DNA of 64,000 nucleotides from Leguminivora glycinivorella. Its lineage: Eukaryota; Arthropoda; Insecta; Lepidoptera; Tortricidae. Positions 56,701 through 61,619 of this stretch are shown here, in pieces. Made by a program: the position numbers and the translations under genes. Where the stretch lies: positions 11,718,001-11,782,000 of the forward strand of contig NC_062971.1 of assembly GCF_023078275.1 (NCBI RefSeq), in the 5' to 3' direction. The notes below the pieces were generated by a model. The model was not told the origin of the DNA, ran no database searches, and saw only the letters and a program-made list of their open reading frames with translations. Positions within the stretch are counted from its first letter, which is position 1. Each line of letters starts with the position of its first letter.

Positions 56701-59700
56701 TATGACACTGAATTGTGCAAACTATTGGACATAAACCGTGGACGTGGCCTTGAGCGTTCGGATGAATCGGATGGTGTCCTACCGCAATCTGAGGCGCTGA
56801 ATGTTTTAAGACTGTGCACACTTACGCCGTATCTCGCGTGGGCGACGGTCGCGCGACCGTCGCCTTCACGTCTCATCGCATCGTCTACTTCCATATCGAT
56901 AAGGTTTGATTTCGTATGCGTCGCATCGCCGTCGCGCGACCATCGCGCGACCGTCGCCCACGCAAGCCATCGGCTTATCAGTCGCGGTCGTCAGCCGCGT
57001 CCGTCAGACGCGTCCCATAATTTGTTTCAAGCTTTATACACAAGTTTTCCTTTCAATAGCAATAGCTAACGTAACGCTTGACTTGAGTAATAAAAACTGT
57101 ATAGTTAAATTAATGAAATATGTATAAGTAGGATATTGAAATCTTCTTTCTTCGTTGAGCCATCACAGCTAACTTTAACTTACAAACGGTCTTAAGCACC
57201 TGCACTTCTGAAGGCGCTTAAGTCATTTTTGCTAATAAAAAAAAACCACAACGTTCTATGAACATTGGTCAAGTGCGAGTCGGTTTTCGACTTTTCCATA
57301 CAAAGAACTCATGAGCGCCTGAACGACTATGATGGCAAAGTTAACGTTTCGCACTTTCAAGACTTTACGTATATATCTCGGAAACGATAAGAGATAGAGC
57401 AAAATGGACTTCAGATTTGGGCTTTCGGTGGCACAAATTCTATGTTTTCGTCAACAGACACCTTTTTTGGACCGATTTGAATAAAATTTTGCTCAGTCAA
57501 TTTATAAACAGTCTTAAGCGCCTCCTTTTTAGTAGGAACTTAAGTCATTTTGTACAAATGAAAAAAAATTTGAACAAGTTCTAAAAGGAAAAAGACAGAA
57601 ATGAATTTCTTTATACCTGTCCAACTCGCTTACACAATTTTAAGACGTTTAGTAACTACTTGCAGCGGCAGTGAGTGAAATTCGTAATCTAAGTTTTTTT
57701 CTCTTAAGTCCGACTTACGCTTGACTGTAGATTTCTAATAGGTTTTCCTGTAATCTACAGGGAGAGGGCTATCTCGTGTATTTTTTTGAAAATTTTACGC
57801 TAAGTAGTTTCGGAGATAAGGGGGGGAATGGTCATTTTTTGCTTATTTTCTTAAATTACTTCTAAATTACCAAAACAAAAAATATAAAAAAAAAATATTT
57901 CAGATGCTGATAAAATGCTCTTTCATTTGATATGTAACACAATATAGTTTTAATAACTTTGATTTTTAATTTTCAATTTTACCCCCCAAAAGTGACCCCT
58001 GTAATTAAATTTCATTTAATTAAATTACATGTCCGTCTTTGGGCCACAGGTTTACATACGTGTGCCAAATTTCAAGTAAATCGGTCCAGTAGTTTCGGAG
58101 AAATCGGCTGTGACAGAGGGACAGACAGACACGCGAGTGATCCTATAAGGGTTCCGTTTTTCCTCTTTGAGGTACGGAACCCTAAAAAACAATGAATCCC
58201 ATTTTAAGTGCCAGTTTTATGAATAACATTAAATTTACTTTTTATGTAAAAACACATTAAAAAATAAAAACACATCAAAAATAAAAATACAAAAAAAAAT
58301 TTTTTTGCTGCTAAATTTTCCTCAACTGTATATATTTTTTTTCTTTTGGCCCCATCCAATGCGTGGTTTAATTATTTCCCTTTCCTTAAGGGCACCTTGT
58401 ATAATACACGGTGATCGTGAGCATTGCGAGAGACCACGCATTTCTGAGGCCAAGAAAAAAATTCAAATGAGAATTTTGCAAAAATATTTTTTTTGTATTT
58501 TTGTTACTATTATTAATGTATTTTAAAAGTAAAAGTAAATGTTATCCATAGAACTGGCACTTAAAATGAGTTTTGACGATTTTTTTTCTAACAATCCTTT
58601 TTGACATCTATCAATCAAGATAGTGAGACTATTCTCCATAATGGCATCAACGTCATTAAAAAAGCCTTTTGTACGGAGTAACAATAAGATTTTTTTTTTC
58701 AATTAGTAATACCTCTGAAACTAGGAGAAATCCAGAAAAGTATATATGACATTAAAATCACATATGCTGTTAAAATCTCTCGCAATGCTCACGAGCACCG
58801 TGTATAGTTTAACGACACTCCTAAATCGTAAAGAAAGTGATTTGTACTTATTCGGCAGGTCTCGGCGGGAGACCCGCAAGTTCATCTTCGACATCCGCTG
58901 CAACTTCACCATCAAGGGCCACTACAGCCTGCAGGGCAGGATCCTGCTCTTCAACCTGGACACCGATGGCAACGCCAAGATCAAAATATGTAAGTTCTTT
59001 TTGACATCATGCATTCGGAAACAAAATTTTCTTCCCTGTTACGAGGGAGCACTTTTCTGTTCAAGGACTTTATGTTGTCAAGTATAAAATATTAGATTTA
59101 CTTAATCGATAACATTTTTCAACCAATTGGACTTACAACCATTTTATTTATTCCTTACAATCGATTAAGTTCATAGTGTAGGGTTCCAATTGGTTGACTG
59201 TGTTATTTAAAAAAAAAGAGATATTTATTTATATACCCACACAGCACGAAATGGAACTGTAACAACTTATGAAAACTTAGTAAGTAAAATTACAGATACA
59301 ACAACATCGATAATTGATATTTATTAAAAGCTTATTCTGAAAAGTGTCTTTCGGTTTCATCGCGTTGTCGCATTGATCGCACATATAACATTACGCATTT
59401 AAATGGAGACCGCGCAAAACTAGTTGTCTTCCCAAACTCGGCAAAAAAGATACAAATGTTTAAGTTGTCCAACCCTATTCAAATGCAAATTTTGAGATTG
59501 AGATAGAAAAGCTCGAACTTTCTCATGAGTGACAAAAATATTACAGGTAAAAAATGTTGTTTGCCTGTGATCGGTGGACATTTTCATTCAAATGTGGTCG
59601 TGTCCCTTTTTATTGACACTATTAAACACAAACAAGGTACGAAATTGGTATATTCTAGATTGATTCAATCTAAAGTATGTATGAGTATAGTCCATTACAA

Positions 59701-61615
59701 TAATTACTTACGTGTAGTACAAGTAATAAATGGTAATTATTAGTGATCAAAACGACCGACAAAAATAAGAATTAATTTATTTATGTATTAATTTACTTTT
59801 TGTTTGAAGTTCGCTTTAGGTTAATTATACCTTAATGTTATTGTTTGCAATAAACCCTTAACACCTTCGCTATTGATATTTATATGTCTGAAACCCTTTT
59901 TTGTTCAACAGACTTAGCTTATTAACATGCTTACGTAGTTTCTAACGAATGTAAAGCTACCTAGTAGGTAAAGAGATTTTTACCTACTAGGTAGAAGTAA
60001 GAAAGTGAAATAGTTATTTGTTATACAAGGGGGCAAAGTTGTATTTTAACGCCGAGTGTGGAATTGAAAAAGAGCAAGTGAAAGGATTCTATAGTTGAAC
60101 CACGAGCGAAGCGAGTGGTTCGAGAATAGAATCCTGAACTTGCGAGTTTTTTAACACACGAGAAGTAAAATATATTTGCACCCGTGTGTAACACAAAACT
60201 TTTCCCCTCACTATAGCGAGGAATCTACAACGCAAAAAATGCGTTTATCACTGCTTCCAGTAGTTCCACAGGTGGTAAATCATCTTTATTACTAGATTCA
60301 CCTACTTTTATCAATTTTAAAGCAGTTAATTTGACTTTATTCAAGGTCAAATTACTTTACCCACTAGTGGATAAAATGCGTTTTTACCCGCTGGGATTAA
60401 AGGACAAAACACGTGTTTCCGAGCTAGTGAGGGGAAAAATACATTTGCACCCGAGTGTAACACAAAACTTTTCTTCTCACTATAGCGAGGAAACTAATAC
60501 AACGCAAAAAATGCGTTTATCACTGCTTCCAGTAGTTCCACAGGTGGTAAATCATCTTTATTACTAGATTCACCTACTTTTATCAATTTTAAAGCAGTTA
60601 ATTTAACTTTATTCAAGGTCAAATTACTTTACCCACTAGTGGATAAAATGCGTTTTTACCCGCTGGTATTAAAGGACAAAACACGTGTTTCCGAGCTAGT
60701 GAGGGGAAAAGATTTTTGTCTTAGATAATTGTTTTGATTAGATTTGTCTTCAGATAATTTTTTGATTAGACACGATGCTCTATTATAAATTGAATAATCA
60801 TTGTGTTATTTTAAGTCACTCCACAGAATATATAATAGTGTTACTCGCTATTTTTTCAGACGATACTTCCAGTATACGACTTTACTTATGTTATTCAGGG
60901 AACCAGCGCATCCGCCTGGAGGTATTGGAAAAAGTGGTGATGGACAAAACAACTGGCGAGGGGCACTACAAGATCAACTCGTACAAGTACAAGGCTGACT
61001 ACGGCACAGACCTCAAGCTCAACCTCACTAACTTGTTCCGAGGAAGCGCTGAAATCAGTACGTAATTTTTATATTATTGCTGAGGTCACGCGGGTGAGTT
61101 ATTTTCCTACTAATTTGACATATATGACGTCATATTATAAAGTAAATAGCTCACCCCCGCCAACATCTGATTATTTGGTATATACGGTCAACCAAATCTT
61201 GTCACTACAAAAAGGCGGCAAATTTTTAAATTCGCGGGTTAGCAACACTGATTTAAAAAAAATTCGAAAATCGATTTAGAAAATCTTGACATAGACACAA
61301 ATATATAGGTATATTTTGGAACCTAGATACTACATATAAAAATACAAAATAATTTGTAAGGTACCCTACTTATATGGCACTCACGTCAAGCCCTTCCTTC
61401 TTACAGGTGCAAACATCCTTCAAGTCCTCAACCAGAACTCTCAGCTGGTAGCCCAAGAGTTCGGTGGCCCGATCCTAGAATACGCCATCGATTACGCCAT
61501 GAACGTGACCCAACGTTTCTTCAGCGCCTACACGTACCAGCAGATCTCCACGTACCCATCACGCCCGAGTTCTTTGAGAAGGAAAAGAAATAGATACAAA
61601 GTCATACATAAGTAA
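38717..61615 (+). CDS. takeout / juvenile hormone binding protein (JHBP) family protein, 5 exons
   Basis: Predicted secreted carrier of a small hydrophobic ligand; relatives bind juvenile hormone or other lipids in haemolymph or sensory tissue. Joining 38717-38792, 44830-45055, 58859-58989, 60899-61057 and 61407-61615 gives exactly 801 nt (266 aa plus TAA). All introns are GT-AG and phases fit without a stop. Residues 1-21 are a hydrophobic signal peptide. PDFIHPC-x6-C (C32, C39) is the N-terminal disulfide pair of the family, followed by IPSLDPLYLDK, GRLIGLS, a GHYSLQGRILL beta segment, NLTNLFRGSAEIS and a C-terminal helix (LVAQEFGGPILEYAI..FF). Possible N-glycosylation sites: NIS, NFT, NLT, NVT. 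The basic tail (RRKRNR) is unusual. Coding exons are GC-rich against AT-rich introns. Two huge introns hold transposons and a tandem array of partial exon-2 copies. The specific ligand cannot be told. Confidence 0.85.
38793..39559. other. Intron 1, first part
   Basis: AT-rich intronic DNA without recognisable elements until the SINE copy that follows. The 79-codon frame 39437-39676 overlaps that SINE body and is not an exon. Confidence 0.5.
39560..39850 (-). mobile_element. tRNA-derived SINE, copy 2 (inverted, diverged)
   Basis: On the minus strand an A box (TGGTGGCCTAGGGGTAAG) and a B box (GCGGGTTCAGAGTTCGG) are followed by body segments ATCATTTGATGA, GATGAAGGTAAACATCGCGA and GAAACCGGACTGGA, matching the copy at 16444-16770. 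The head is split between the A and B boxes by a small MITE. Ends are approximate. Confidence 0.7.
39710..39803. mobile_element. MITE with TAGCC..GGCTA ends, copy 2, nested in a SINE head
   Basis: Starts TAGCCGAAATGAC and ends GCATTTGGCTA; GACGCCAAAG inside recalls GACGCCAAACG in the copy at 11130-11271. It separates the two pol III boxes of the surrounding SINE. Confidence 0.6.
39851..40480. other. Intron 1 DNA, unassigned
   Basis: AT-rich with TACC/TAGG microsatellite-like bits (about 40225-40260). No element recognised. Confidence 0.4.
40481..40628. mobile_element. 148-bp GC-rich palindromic MITE, copy 1 (Harbinger-like)
   Basis: Ends CGCCGTGTCTTGCGTGGGCG and CGCCCACGCAAGCCACGGCG; inner arms GACGGTCGCGCGACCGTCGC and a complement. 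Flanked by TAA at 40478-40480 and 40629-40631. The copy at 56825-56974 has the same structure, flanked by TTA. Three-bp TWA duplications point to PIF/Harbinger. Confidence 0.85.
40632..41296. other. Intron 1 DNA, unassigned
   Basis: Mixed sequence. A segment around 41055-41110 (CAGCGGCATTTCGAACGCCA, GAGCGATTGTCACTTTGGCTA) faintly recalls the TAGCCGAATGGCA MITE family but is too diverged to assign. Confidence 0.35.
41297..42353. mobile_element. MITE with AAGGTACAGCGGGGCAAAT ends, interrupted copy
   Basis: Left end AAGGTACAGCGGGGCAAATC and right end GATTTGTCCCGCTGTACCTT are inverted repeats. Comparison with the uninterrupted copy at 34759-34926 shows that an 884-bp sequence (41421-42304) is inserted between ACCGG and TGGAC. 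Confidence 0.75.
41421..42304 (+). repeat. Repeat family F, near full-length copy
   Basis: Starts AAAAAACCGGCCAAGAGAGT, contains TCAAAAACTACTAAACC, a G homopolymer, GGACGGACGGACGGACGGAC, and ends GACTACGGAACCCTAAAAA. I recognise this as an abundant moth repeat of unsettled class. No target duplication is visible at the insertion point. Confidence 0.7.
42433..43285. mobile_element. hAT-like non-autonomous element, 853 bp
   Basis: Ends CATAGCTGGGCA and TGCCCAGCTATG are inverted and flanked by an exact 8-bp repeat CCTAGACA (42425-42432 and 43286-43293). Subterminal regions are dense in GTTAAC/CGTTAATCCGTTAA motifs in both orientations, likely transposase sites. The middle (about 42640-43090) has GGTAAAAACC/TTTTACCG and CCTAGGTTTT motifs and no coding region. 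Confidence 0.8.
43504..43662 (-). pseudogene. N-terminal zinc-finger remnant of a transposase-like protein (52 codons)
   Basis: Frame MNNFTTCEIKSWLEPYQELK.. with C-x2-C (CSLC) followed by FKAGKKVFIANH, resembling the start of a CCHH/BED-type DNA-binding domain found at the N-terminus of hAT transposases. It stops before the second histidine. The rest of a transposase is absent. It lies within the hAT-like inverted ends, so it probably derives from the parental autonomous element. Confidence 0.5.
43919..44553 (-). mobile_element. 5'-truncated RTE-type LINE insertion
   Basis: Flanked by an exact 11-bp direct repeat GGTATACGTAT (43908-43918 and 44554-44564). The 3' end (left side, minus strand) is an (ATG)n repeat, typical of RTE elements. 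Only the last part of the polyprotein frame remains. The insertion went into the hAT-like element 43327-44691. Confidence 0.9.
43938..44531 (-). pseudogene. C-terminal fragment of an RTE-type reverse transcriptase polyprotein
   Basis: The 197-codon frame without internal stops begins in YVYLGHIL (end of the RT domain) and continues with FNQCVLPTMTYGAETWTL, AMERTMLGIKLQDRVRN, LKWNWAGHVAR and a conserved RRREAYAQQW-type end. It is open back to the truncation point at 44553. The endonuclease and most of the RT domain are missing, so it cannot move itself. The intact frame points to a fairly recent insertion. Confidence 0.85.
44830..45055 (+). CDS. JHBP-like gene exon 2
   Basis: Acceptor AAATTCCAG, donor GTGAGT; enters in phase 1 and leaves in phase 2. 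It encodes PDFIHPCSELSDECF, IPSLDPLYLDKNIS and GRLIGLSTCVPLKVS, residues 26-101. The 3' part from 44892 is the first unit of a tandem array. Confidence 0.9.
45102..45264 (+). pseudogene. Exon-2 copy 2 (open, splice-phase compatible)
   Basis: 163 nt after an AG (GATGCAAAG), open in the exon-2 frame with donor GTGAGT. Amino-acid changes against exon 2 are few (GLV to GLM, GIPEAN to GSPEAN), and most other differences are silent. Used in place of exon 2 it would keep the frame but lose residues up to the Cys pair. The preceding sequence lacks a good pyrimidine tract. Confidence 0.6.
45315..45477 (+). pseudogene. Exon-2 copy 3 (open, splice-phase compatible)
   Basis: 163 nt, open in the same frame, with donor GTGAGT. 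Differs from copy 2 chiefly in KGSPEAN to KDSPEAN. Confidence 0.6.
45524..45686 (+). pseudogene. Exon-2 copy 4 (open, splice-phase compatible)
   Basis: 163 nt, open, donor GTGAGT. The DPLYLD segment reads DSLYLD because of one C-to-T change. Otherwise as copy 2. Confidence 0.6.
45733..45854 (+). pseudogene. Exon-2 copy 5 (frame broken)
   Basis: Only 122 nt: an internal loss joins CTGGAGG to AACATCAGC and shifts the frame, and the GCTCAGTACGTGC region is also altered (GGATCGGACTGCGTG). The donor GTGAGT is kept. It shares the GGACTGGTGAAGG and CTGATCGGA variants with the original exon, unlike copies 2-4. Confidence 0.8.
45900..46975. other. Intron 2 DNA, unassigned
   Basis: AT-rich. It contains two loosely repeated blocks (about 46130-46310 and 46390-46520: CATTCGTTATTA, CATAAATTAA.TTTTA, CACCAATGAATAG / AACCAATGAATAG), so an old local duplication is possible. 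Confidence 0.4.
46976..47250 (-). pseudogene. LINE C-terminal zinc-finger relic with (ATG)n tail
   Basis: On the minus strand a frame ending at the TAA (47056-47054) reads QLYCAPCNRTFKTMFGFVNH followed by LRAH, a C-x2-C-x12-H-x3-H finger seen at the C-terminus of RTE-like LINE proteins of insects. The downstream (ATG)n repeat at 46976-46996 is the matching kind of 3' tail. The coding remnant is short and frameshifted upstream. Confidence 0.55.
47256..47520 (+). repeat. Dispersed repeat family D, copy 2 (longest)
   Basis: ACATACATACAACATACATA, CACGCCTGTATCCCATAAAG, CACTCTTGGCAAACAAAGGG, CCTACGCCACAATTTAACCC, GACACCCACGGGAAGAAAGG and TTCTTAACCCGTCACCACAC. The last segment is absent from the copy at 3896. 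Frames 47115-47402 and 47228-47449 lie in repeat sequence and are not genes. Confidence 0.75.
47521..48484. other. Intron 2 DNA, unassigned
   Basis: AT-rich with short frames only. No splice-competent exon with JHBP similarity was found here. Confidence 0.4.
48485..48720 (-). repeat. Repeat family F fragment (inverted)
   Basis: TTTTTTTAGGGTTTCGTACC, GTCCGTCTGCCTGTCTGTCT, CTCAAGAATCGTGATAGCTA and GGGGGCTCCCATACAACAAT, the inverse of the F 3' end. Only the terminal part is present. Confidence 0.65.
48721..49660. other. Intron 2 DNA with small duplications
   Basis: Includes GAATCC/GAGGGATTC motifs repeated near 48820-48910 that recall family B phrases, and a tandem pair at about 49194-49262 (CTTTGATCCCTCCTAGCAGG / CTTTGATCTCTCCTAGCGGG). 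A SINE fragment is listed separately. Confidence 0.45.
49051..49111 (+). mobile_element. 61-bp 5'-truncated SINE 3' end
   Basis: GCGGACCCCTAGGCTCTCCC, GAGCCGTGGCATATGCCGGG and a GGGGGATGATG tail match the end of the SINE at 16444-16770. It is flanked by an 18-bp direct repeat with one mismatch (AGATAATAACTCAGCAAA at 49033-49050, AGATAATAACTCAACAAA at 49112-49129). Confidence 0.8.
49661..50098 (+). repeat. Repeat family B, copy 2
   Basis: Begins GTTATTTGTTATACAAGGGG, then CGAGCGAAGCGAGTGGTTCG, ACATTTGCACCCGAGTGTAA, CTGCTTCCAGTAGTTCCACA and ends GGGAAAA. It has one full unit plus the terminal half, against nearly two full units at 60013-60709. Confidence 0.8.
50099..50597. other. Intron 2 DNA next to the LINE insertion
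   Basis: No gene recognised. Sequence up to the poly(T) of the LINE is host or older repeat DNA. A short CG-rich bit (GACGCCGGTCGGCG) is at about 50500-50515. Confidence 0.4.
50598..53835 (-). mobile_element. 5'-truncated non-LTR retrotransposon (RNase H-bearing, I/Jockey-like group)
   Basis: Minus-strand element inserted in intron 2, antisense to the host gene. The 3' end is a clean poly(A) of about 20 nt (poly(T) at 50598-50618) after a 3' UTR of about 50 nt. Nearly all of the endonuclease and any ORF1 are missing: coding similarity starts only at the last endonuclease motif (DSDHFPI), with the frame open to about 53830. No flanking target duplication could be matched. Confidence 0.85.
50671..53802 (-). 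CDS. Non-LTR retrotransposon ORF2: reverse transcriptase + RNase H (endonuclease lost)
   Basis: Copies element RNA into DNA at a genomic nick. The 1043-codon frame has no internal stop or frameshift. Residues 1-10 are the final endonuclease motif. Reverse transcriptase spans about 300-560, with YRPISL (321), FRQNRSTIDYLM (359), GLPQGS (448) and the catalytic FADD (480-483). RNase H spans about 777-895, with YTDGS (D781), E814, YTDS (D839) and GNEKAD (D892). The C-terminus has a CCHC knuckle C987-x2-C990-x7-H998-x4-C1003 (CDKCGLELTIKHILIEC). The RNase H plus terminal CCHC suggests the I/R1/Loa-like part of the Jockey superfamily; the exact clade is not certain. Catalytic residues of RT and RNase H are intact. 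Without endonuclease it should not be able to nick target DNA. The ATG at 53802 is arbitrary, since the frame is open upstream to the truncation. Confidence 0.9.
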   Translation of the reverse strand: MYDSDHFPILVKSLVNNITPDPIIMPKRWKFLDADWSQFREECDNNISKLIDLNYDTDVSINEIVTNFNNFILEIAEKCIPKSSGNCKRKNLVPWWNEECKIATKEAKKAQRLYYKFARNDHDSKLKIDYKKKRSKARRVLKESSKQYWEKFISTINSHTPIGTFWKKIQKINKKNTRWHTIVLQHNDGTLSDDPVANSNLLASSFASNSSSTNYDQDFNVFRTSEEVLSKFDFTDNSNTINKELSMQELLSVLQQLGNTSPGPDNIPNIIVKHLPISGLNYLLNLYNYIWKKQVFPDCWREALVIPILKPGKIPSSSGSYRPISLTCNLCKIYEKIISKRIRWYIESKGLLSPFQYGFRQNRSTIDYLMNIENELLNALACDNSVIAVTLDIEKAYEMVWKHRVLELLHNLNIKGNTLAFVKNFLSDRYIRVRIKNYLSDTVYVENGLPQGSVLSVILFLIAINDILTVVDKPVKGYLFADDLTITCSGRNLELTAKLIQNSLNGLQKWSAKTGFKFSKTKTEFIVFTKKKNPNKTVELSLNEHLIREVNNVKILGLTFDKKMTWKTHINNLKSNCLKRMSIIKTLSSLSWGSDSNCLLKTYRSIIRQKIDYGSVLYDSANIGILNSLESVQNTALRLSIGAFRTSPVKSILAEAGEMPLSYRRKALSLFYATKILSRPDCPTYEHYVKQSVTDDEFKFNPGLHQPFKIRVARYLKEFHLTIPALYPVILLTVPPWEQLQIPINLDLAENKRSETTNYIYKSLFNELNDSFEDCKTYYTDGSVCNGKSGCAVVSGNKHYNYRLDDSSSVFTCEAIAIFKALELIERDSNEKKHVIYTDSKSCLMGLRNPKNSHPLVMHIKQKIINLLEKHFNFELVWIPGHQGIIGNEKADTEAKKATENLQIDCSIKSSYPEFKKQIKSIVKIFWNNSWKNGNFNDLSNIRDSIFETPPIPFTCRRDQIAITRLRIGHTNLTHCYLITKNEKSKCDKCGLELTIKHILIECLAYKEEREKCKLPTTLKDCLNDKNLNVLRFIKLIDVYKKM
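53836..55197. other. Intron 2 DNA, unassigned
   Basis: AT-rich. A stub of family A (GGGCAAAAGCTAGT) is at about 54096-54110. No gene or exon recognised. Confidence 0.4.
55198..55320. mobile_element. 123-bp palindromic MITE
   Basis: Outer TTATTCATACACTAAAGT and ACTTTAGTGTACGTTTATGAATAA; inner GCCGATAAAGTTCGTTTGTC and GACAAACGAAATTTATCGGC around an 18-bp loop. No coding content. Flank duplication is ambiguous. Confidence 0.75.
55500..55603 (+). mobile_element. tRNA-like SINE-type insertion
   Basis: The 104-bp insert is flanked by AAATATTATTTA (55488-55499 and 55604-55615). It contains a pol III B-box-like GTGAGTTCAAGTCTCACCC and paired ends CGTCTGCGCTGG / CCAAGGCAGAC, giving a partial tRNA-like fold. 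A canonical A box and full cloverleaf are absent, so it is not a functional tRNA. The flanks are AT-rich, which weakens the duplication. Confidence 0.5.
55616..56824. other. Intron 2 DNA with a GC-rich repeat-like block
   Basis: A GC-rich block at 55900-56050 (GCAGAGAGCGCACGCAGACA, GCGGCGCCAGTGGACGCGTC) feels familiar as moth repeat sequence but is unassigned. GCCTCGTGGCGCC (56102-56114) and GGCGCCACGAGGC (56279-56291) are an exact inverted pair, perhaps small element ends. The 119-codon frame 56222-56581 overlaps the second half and has no similarity to known families. Confidence 0.4.
56825..56974. mobile_element. 150-bp GC-rich palindromic MITE, copy 2 (Harbinger-like)
   Basis: Same family as 40481-40628: CGCGTGGGCGACGGTCGCGC at the left and GACCGTCGCCCACGCAAGCC at the right, with CTCATCGCATCGTCTACTTC inside. 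Flanked by TTA at 56822-56824 and 56975-56977. Frames 56589-56894, 56713-57069 and 56906-57127 run through the palindrome and are not genes. Confidence 0.85.
57260..58191 (+). repeat. Repeat family F, long copy
   Basis: Starts near GGTCAAGTGCGAGTCGGTTT, contains two related halves with CTTAAGCGCCTCC/CTTAAGCACCTGC and TAGTTTCGGAGA motifs, and ends GACAGACAGACACGCGAGTG, GGGTTCCGTTTTTCC, GTACGGAACCCTAAAAA. The terminal hairpin GGGTTCCGT..ACGGAACCC is shared with other F copies; the interior differs from the 41.4-kb copy, so F is a set of subfamilies. Confidence 0.65.
58208..58560. mobile_element. MITE with GTGCCAG ends and TTAA flanks (piggyBac-like, tentative)
   Basis: GTGCCAGTTTTATGAATAAC at the left and GTTATCCATAGAACTGGCAC at the right are inverted, each bordered by TTAA (58204-58207 and 58561-58564). 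The inverted match runs 3-4 bp beyond TTAA, so the TTAA could also be part of the repeat. The interior has a second inverted pair (TGCGTGGT near 58361 and ACCACGCA near 58433). The frame 58305-58526 is inside it and is not a gene. Confidence 0.6.
58859..58989 (+). CDS. JHBP-like gene exon 3
   Basis: Acceptor TTCGGCAG, donor GTAAGT; enters phase 2, leaves phase 1. It encodes SRRETRKFIFDIRCNFTIKG and HYSLQGRILLFNLDTDG, the central beta-rich part of the JHBP fold. Confidence 0.9.
58990..60012. other. Intron 3, first part
   Basis: AT-rich. Nothing recognised up to the family B array. The 72-codon frame 59525-59743 has no similarity and no splice support. Confidence 0.45.
60013..60709 (+). repeat. 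Repeat family B, copy 3 (tandemly duplicated units)
   Basis: After the shared 5' part (TTATTTGTTATACAAGGGGG, GAGCGAAGCGAGTGGTTCGA) two successive units of about 275 bp occur, each with CACCCGxGTGTAACACAAAA, CTGCTTCCAGTAGTTCCACA, CACTAGTGGATAAAATGCGT and GGACAAAACACGTGTTTCCG. It lies in intron 3 about 190 bp before exon 4. The frame 60331-60567 lies inside it. Confidence 0.85.
60899..61057 (+). CDS. JHBP-like gene exon 4
   Basis: Acceptor TTATTCAG, donor GTACGT; enters and leaves in phase 1. It encodes NQRIRLEVLEKVVMDK, HYKINSYKYKADYG and LKLNLTNLFRGSAEIS, including the NLF motif shared by the family. A shift of the acceptor by one base would create a stop, so the boundary is firm. Confidence 0.9.
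61058..61406. other. Intron 4
   Basis: 349 bp between GTACGT and TTCTTACAG. AT-rich, with no element recognised. Confidence 0.7.
61407..61615 (+). CDS. JHBP-like gene exon 5 (terminal)
   Basis: Acceptor CCTTCCTTCTTACAG with a good pyrimidine tract. It encodes ANILQVLNQNSQLVAQEFGG and the helix ILEYAIDYAMNVTQRFF, then a basic tail to the TAA at 61613-61615. The helix with W/L-rich N-terminus and FF end matches the C-terminal helix of takeout/JHBP proteins. Confidence 0.9.
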
Positions 61616-61619
61616 TAAA
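61614..61619 (+). promoter_or_regulatory. Polyadenylation signal overlapping the stop codon
   Basis: AATAAA starts at the second base of the TAA stop. Its use would leave almost no 3' UTR. A second AATAAA lies at 62406-62411 and may be the main signal; which one is used cannot be told from sequence. Confidence 0.4.

Noticed and set aside
58721..58915. Minus-strand frame over exon 3
   Set aside because: Antisense of the JHBP-like exon 3; the plus-strand frame has family similarity and matching splice phases.
60013..60709. CRISPR-like or satellite array
   Set aside because: Only about two units of 275 bp with no regular spacers; the same units occur as dispersed copies elsewhere.
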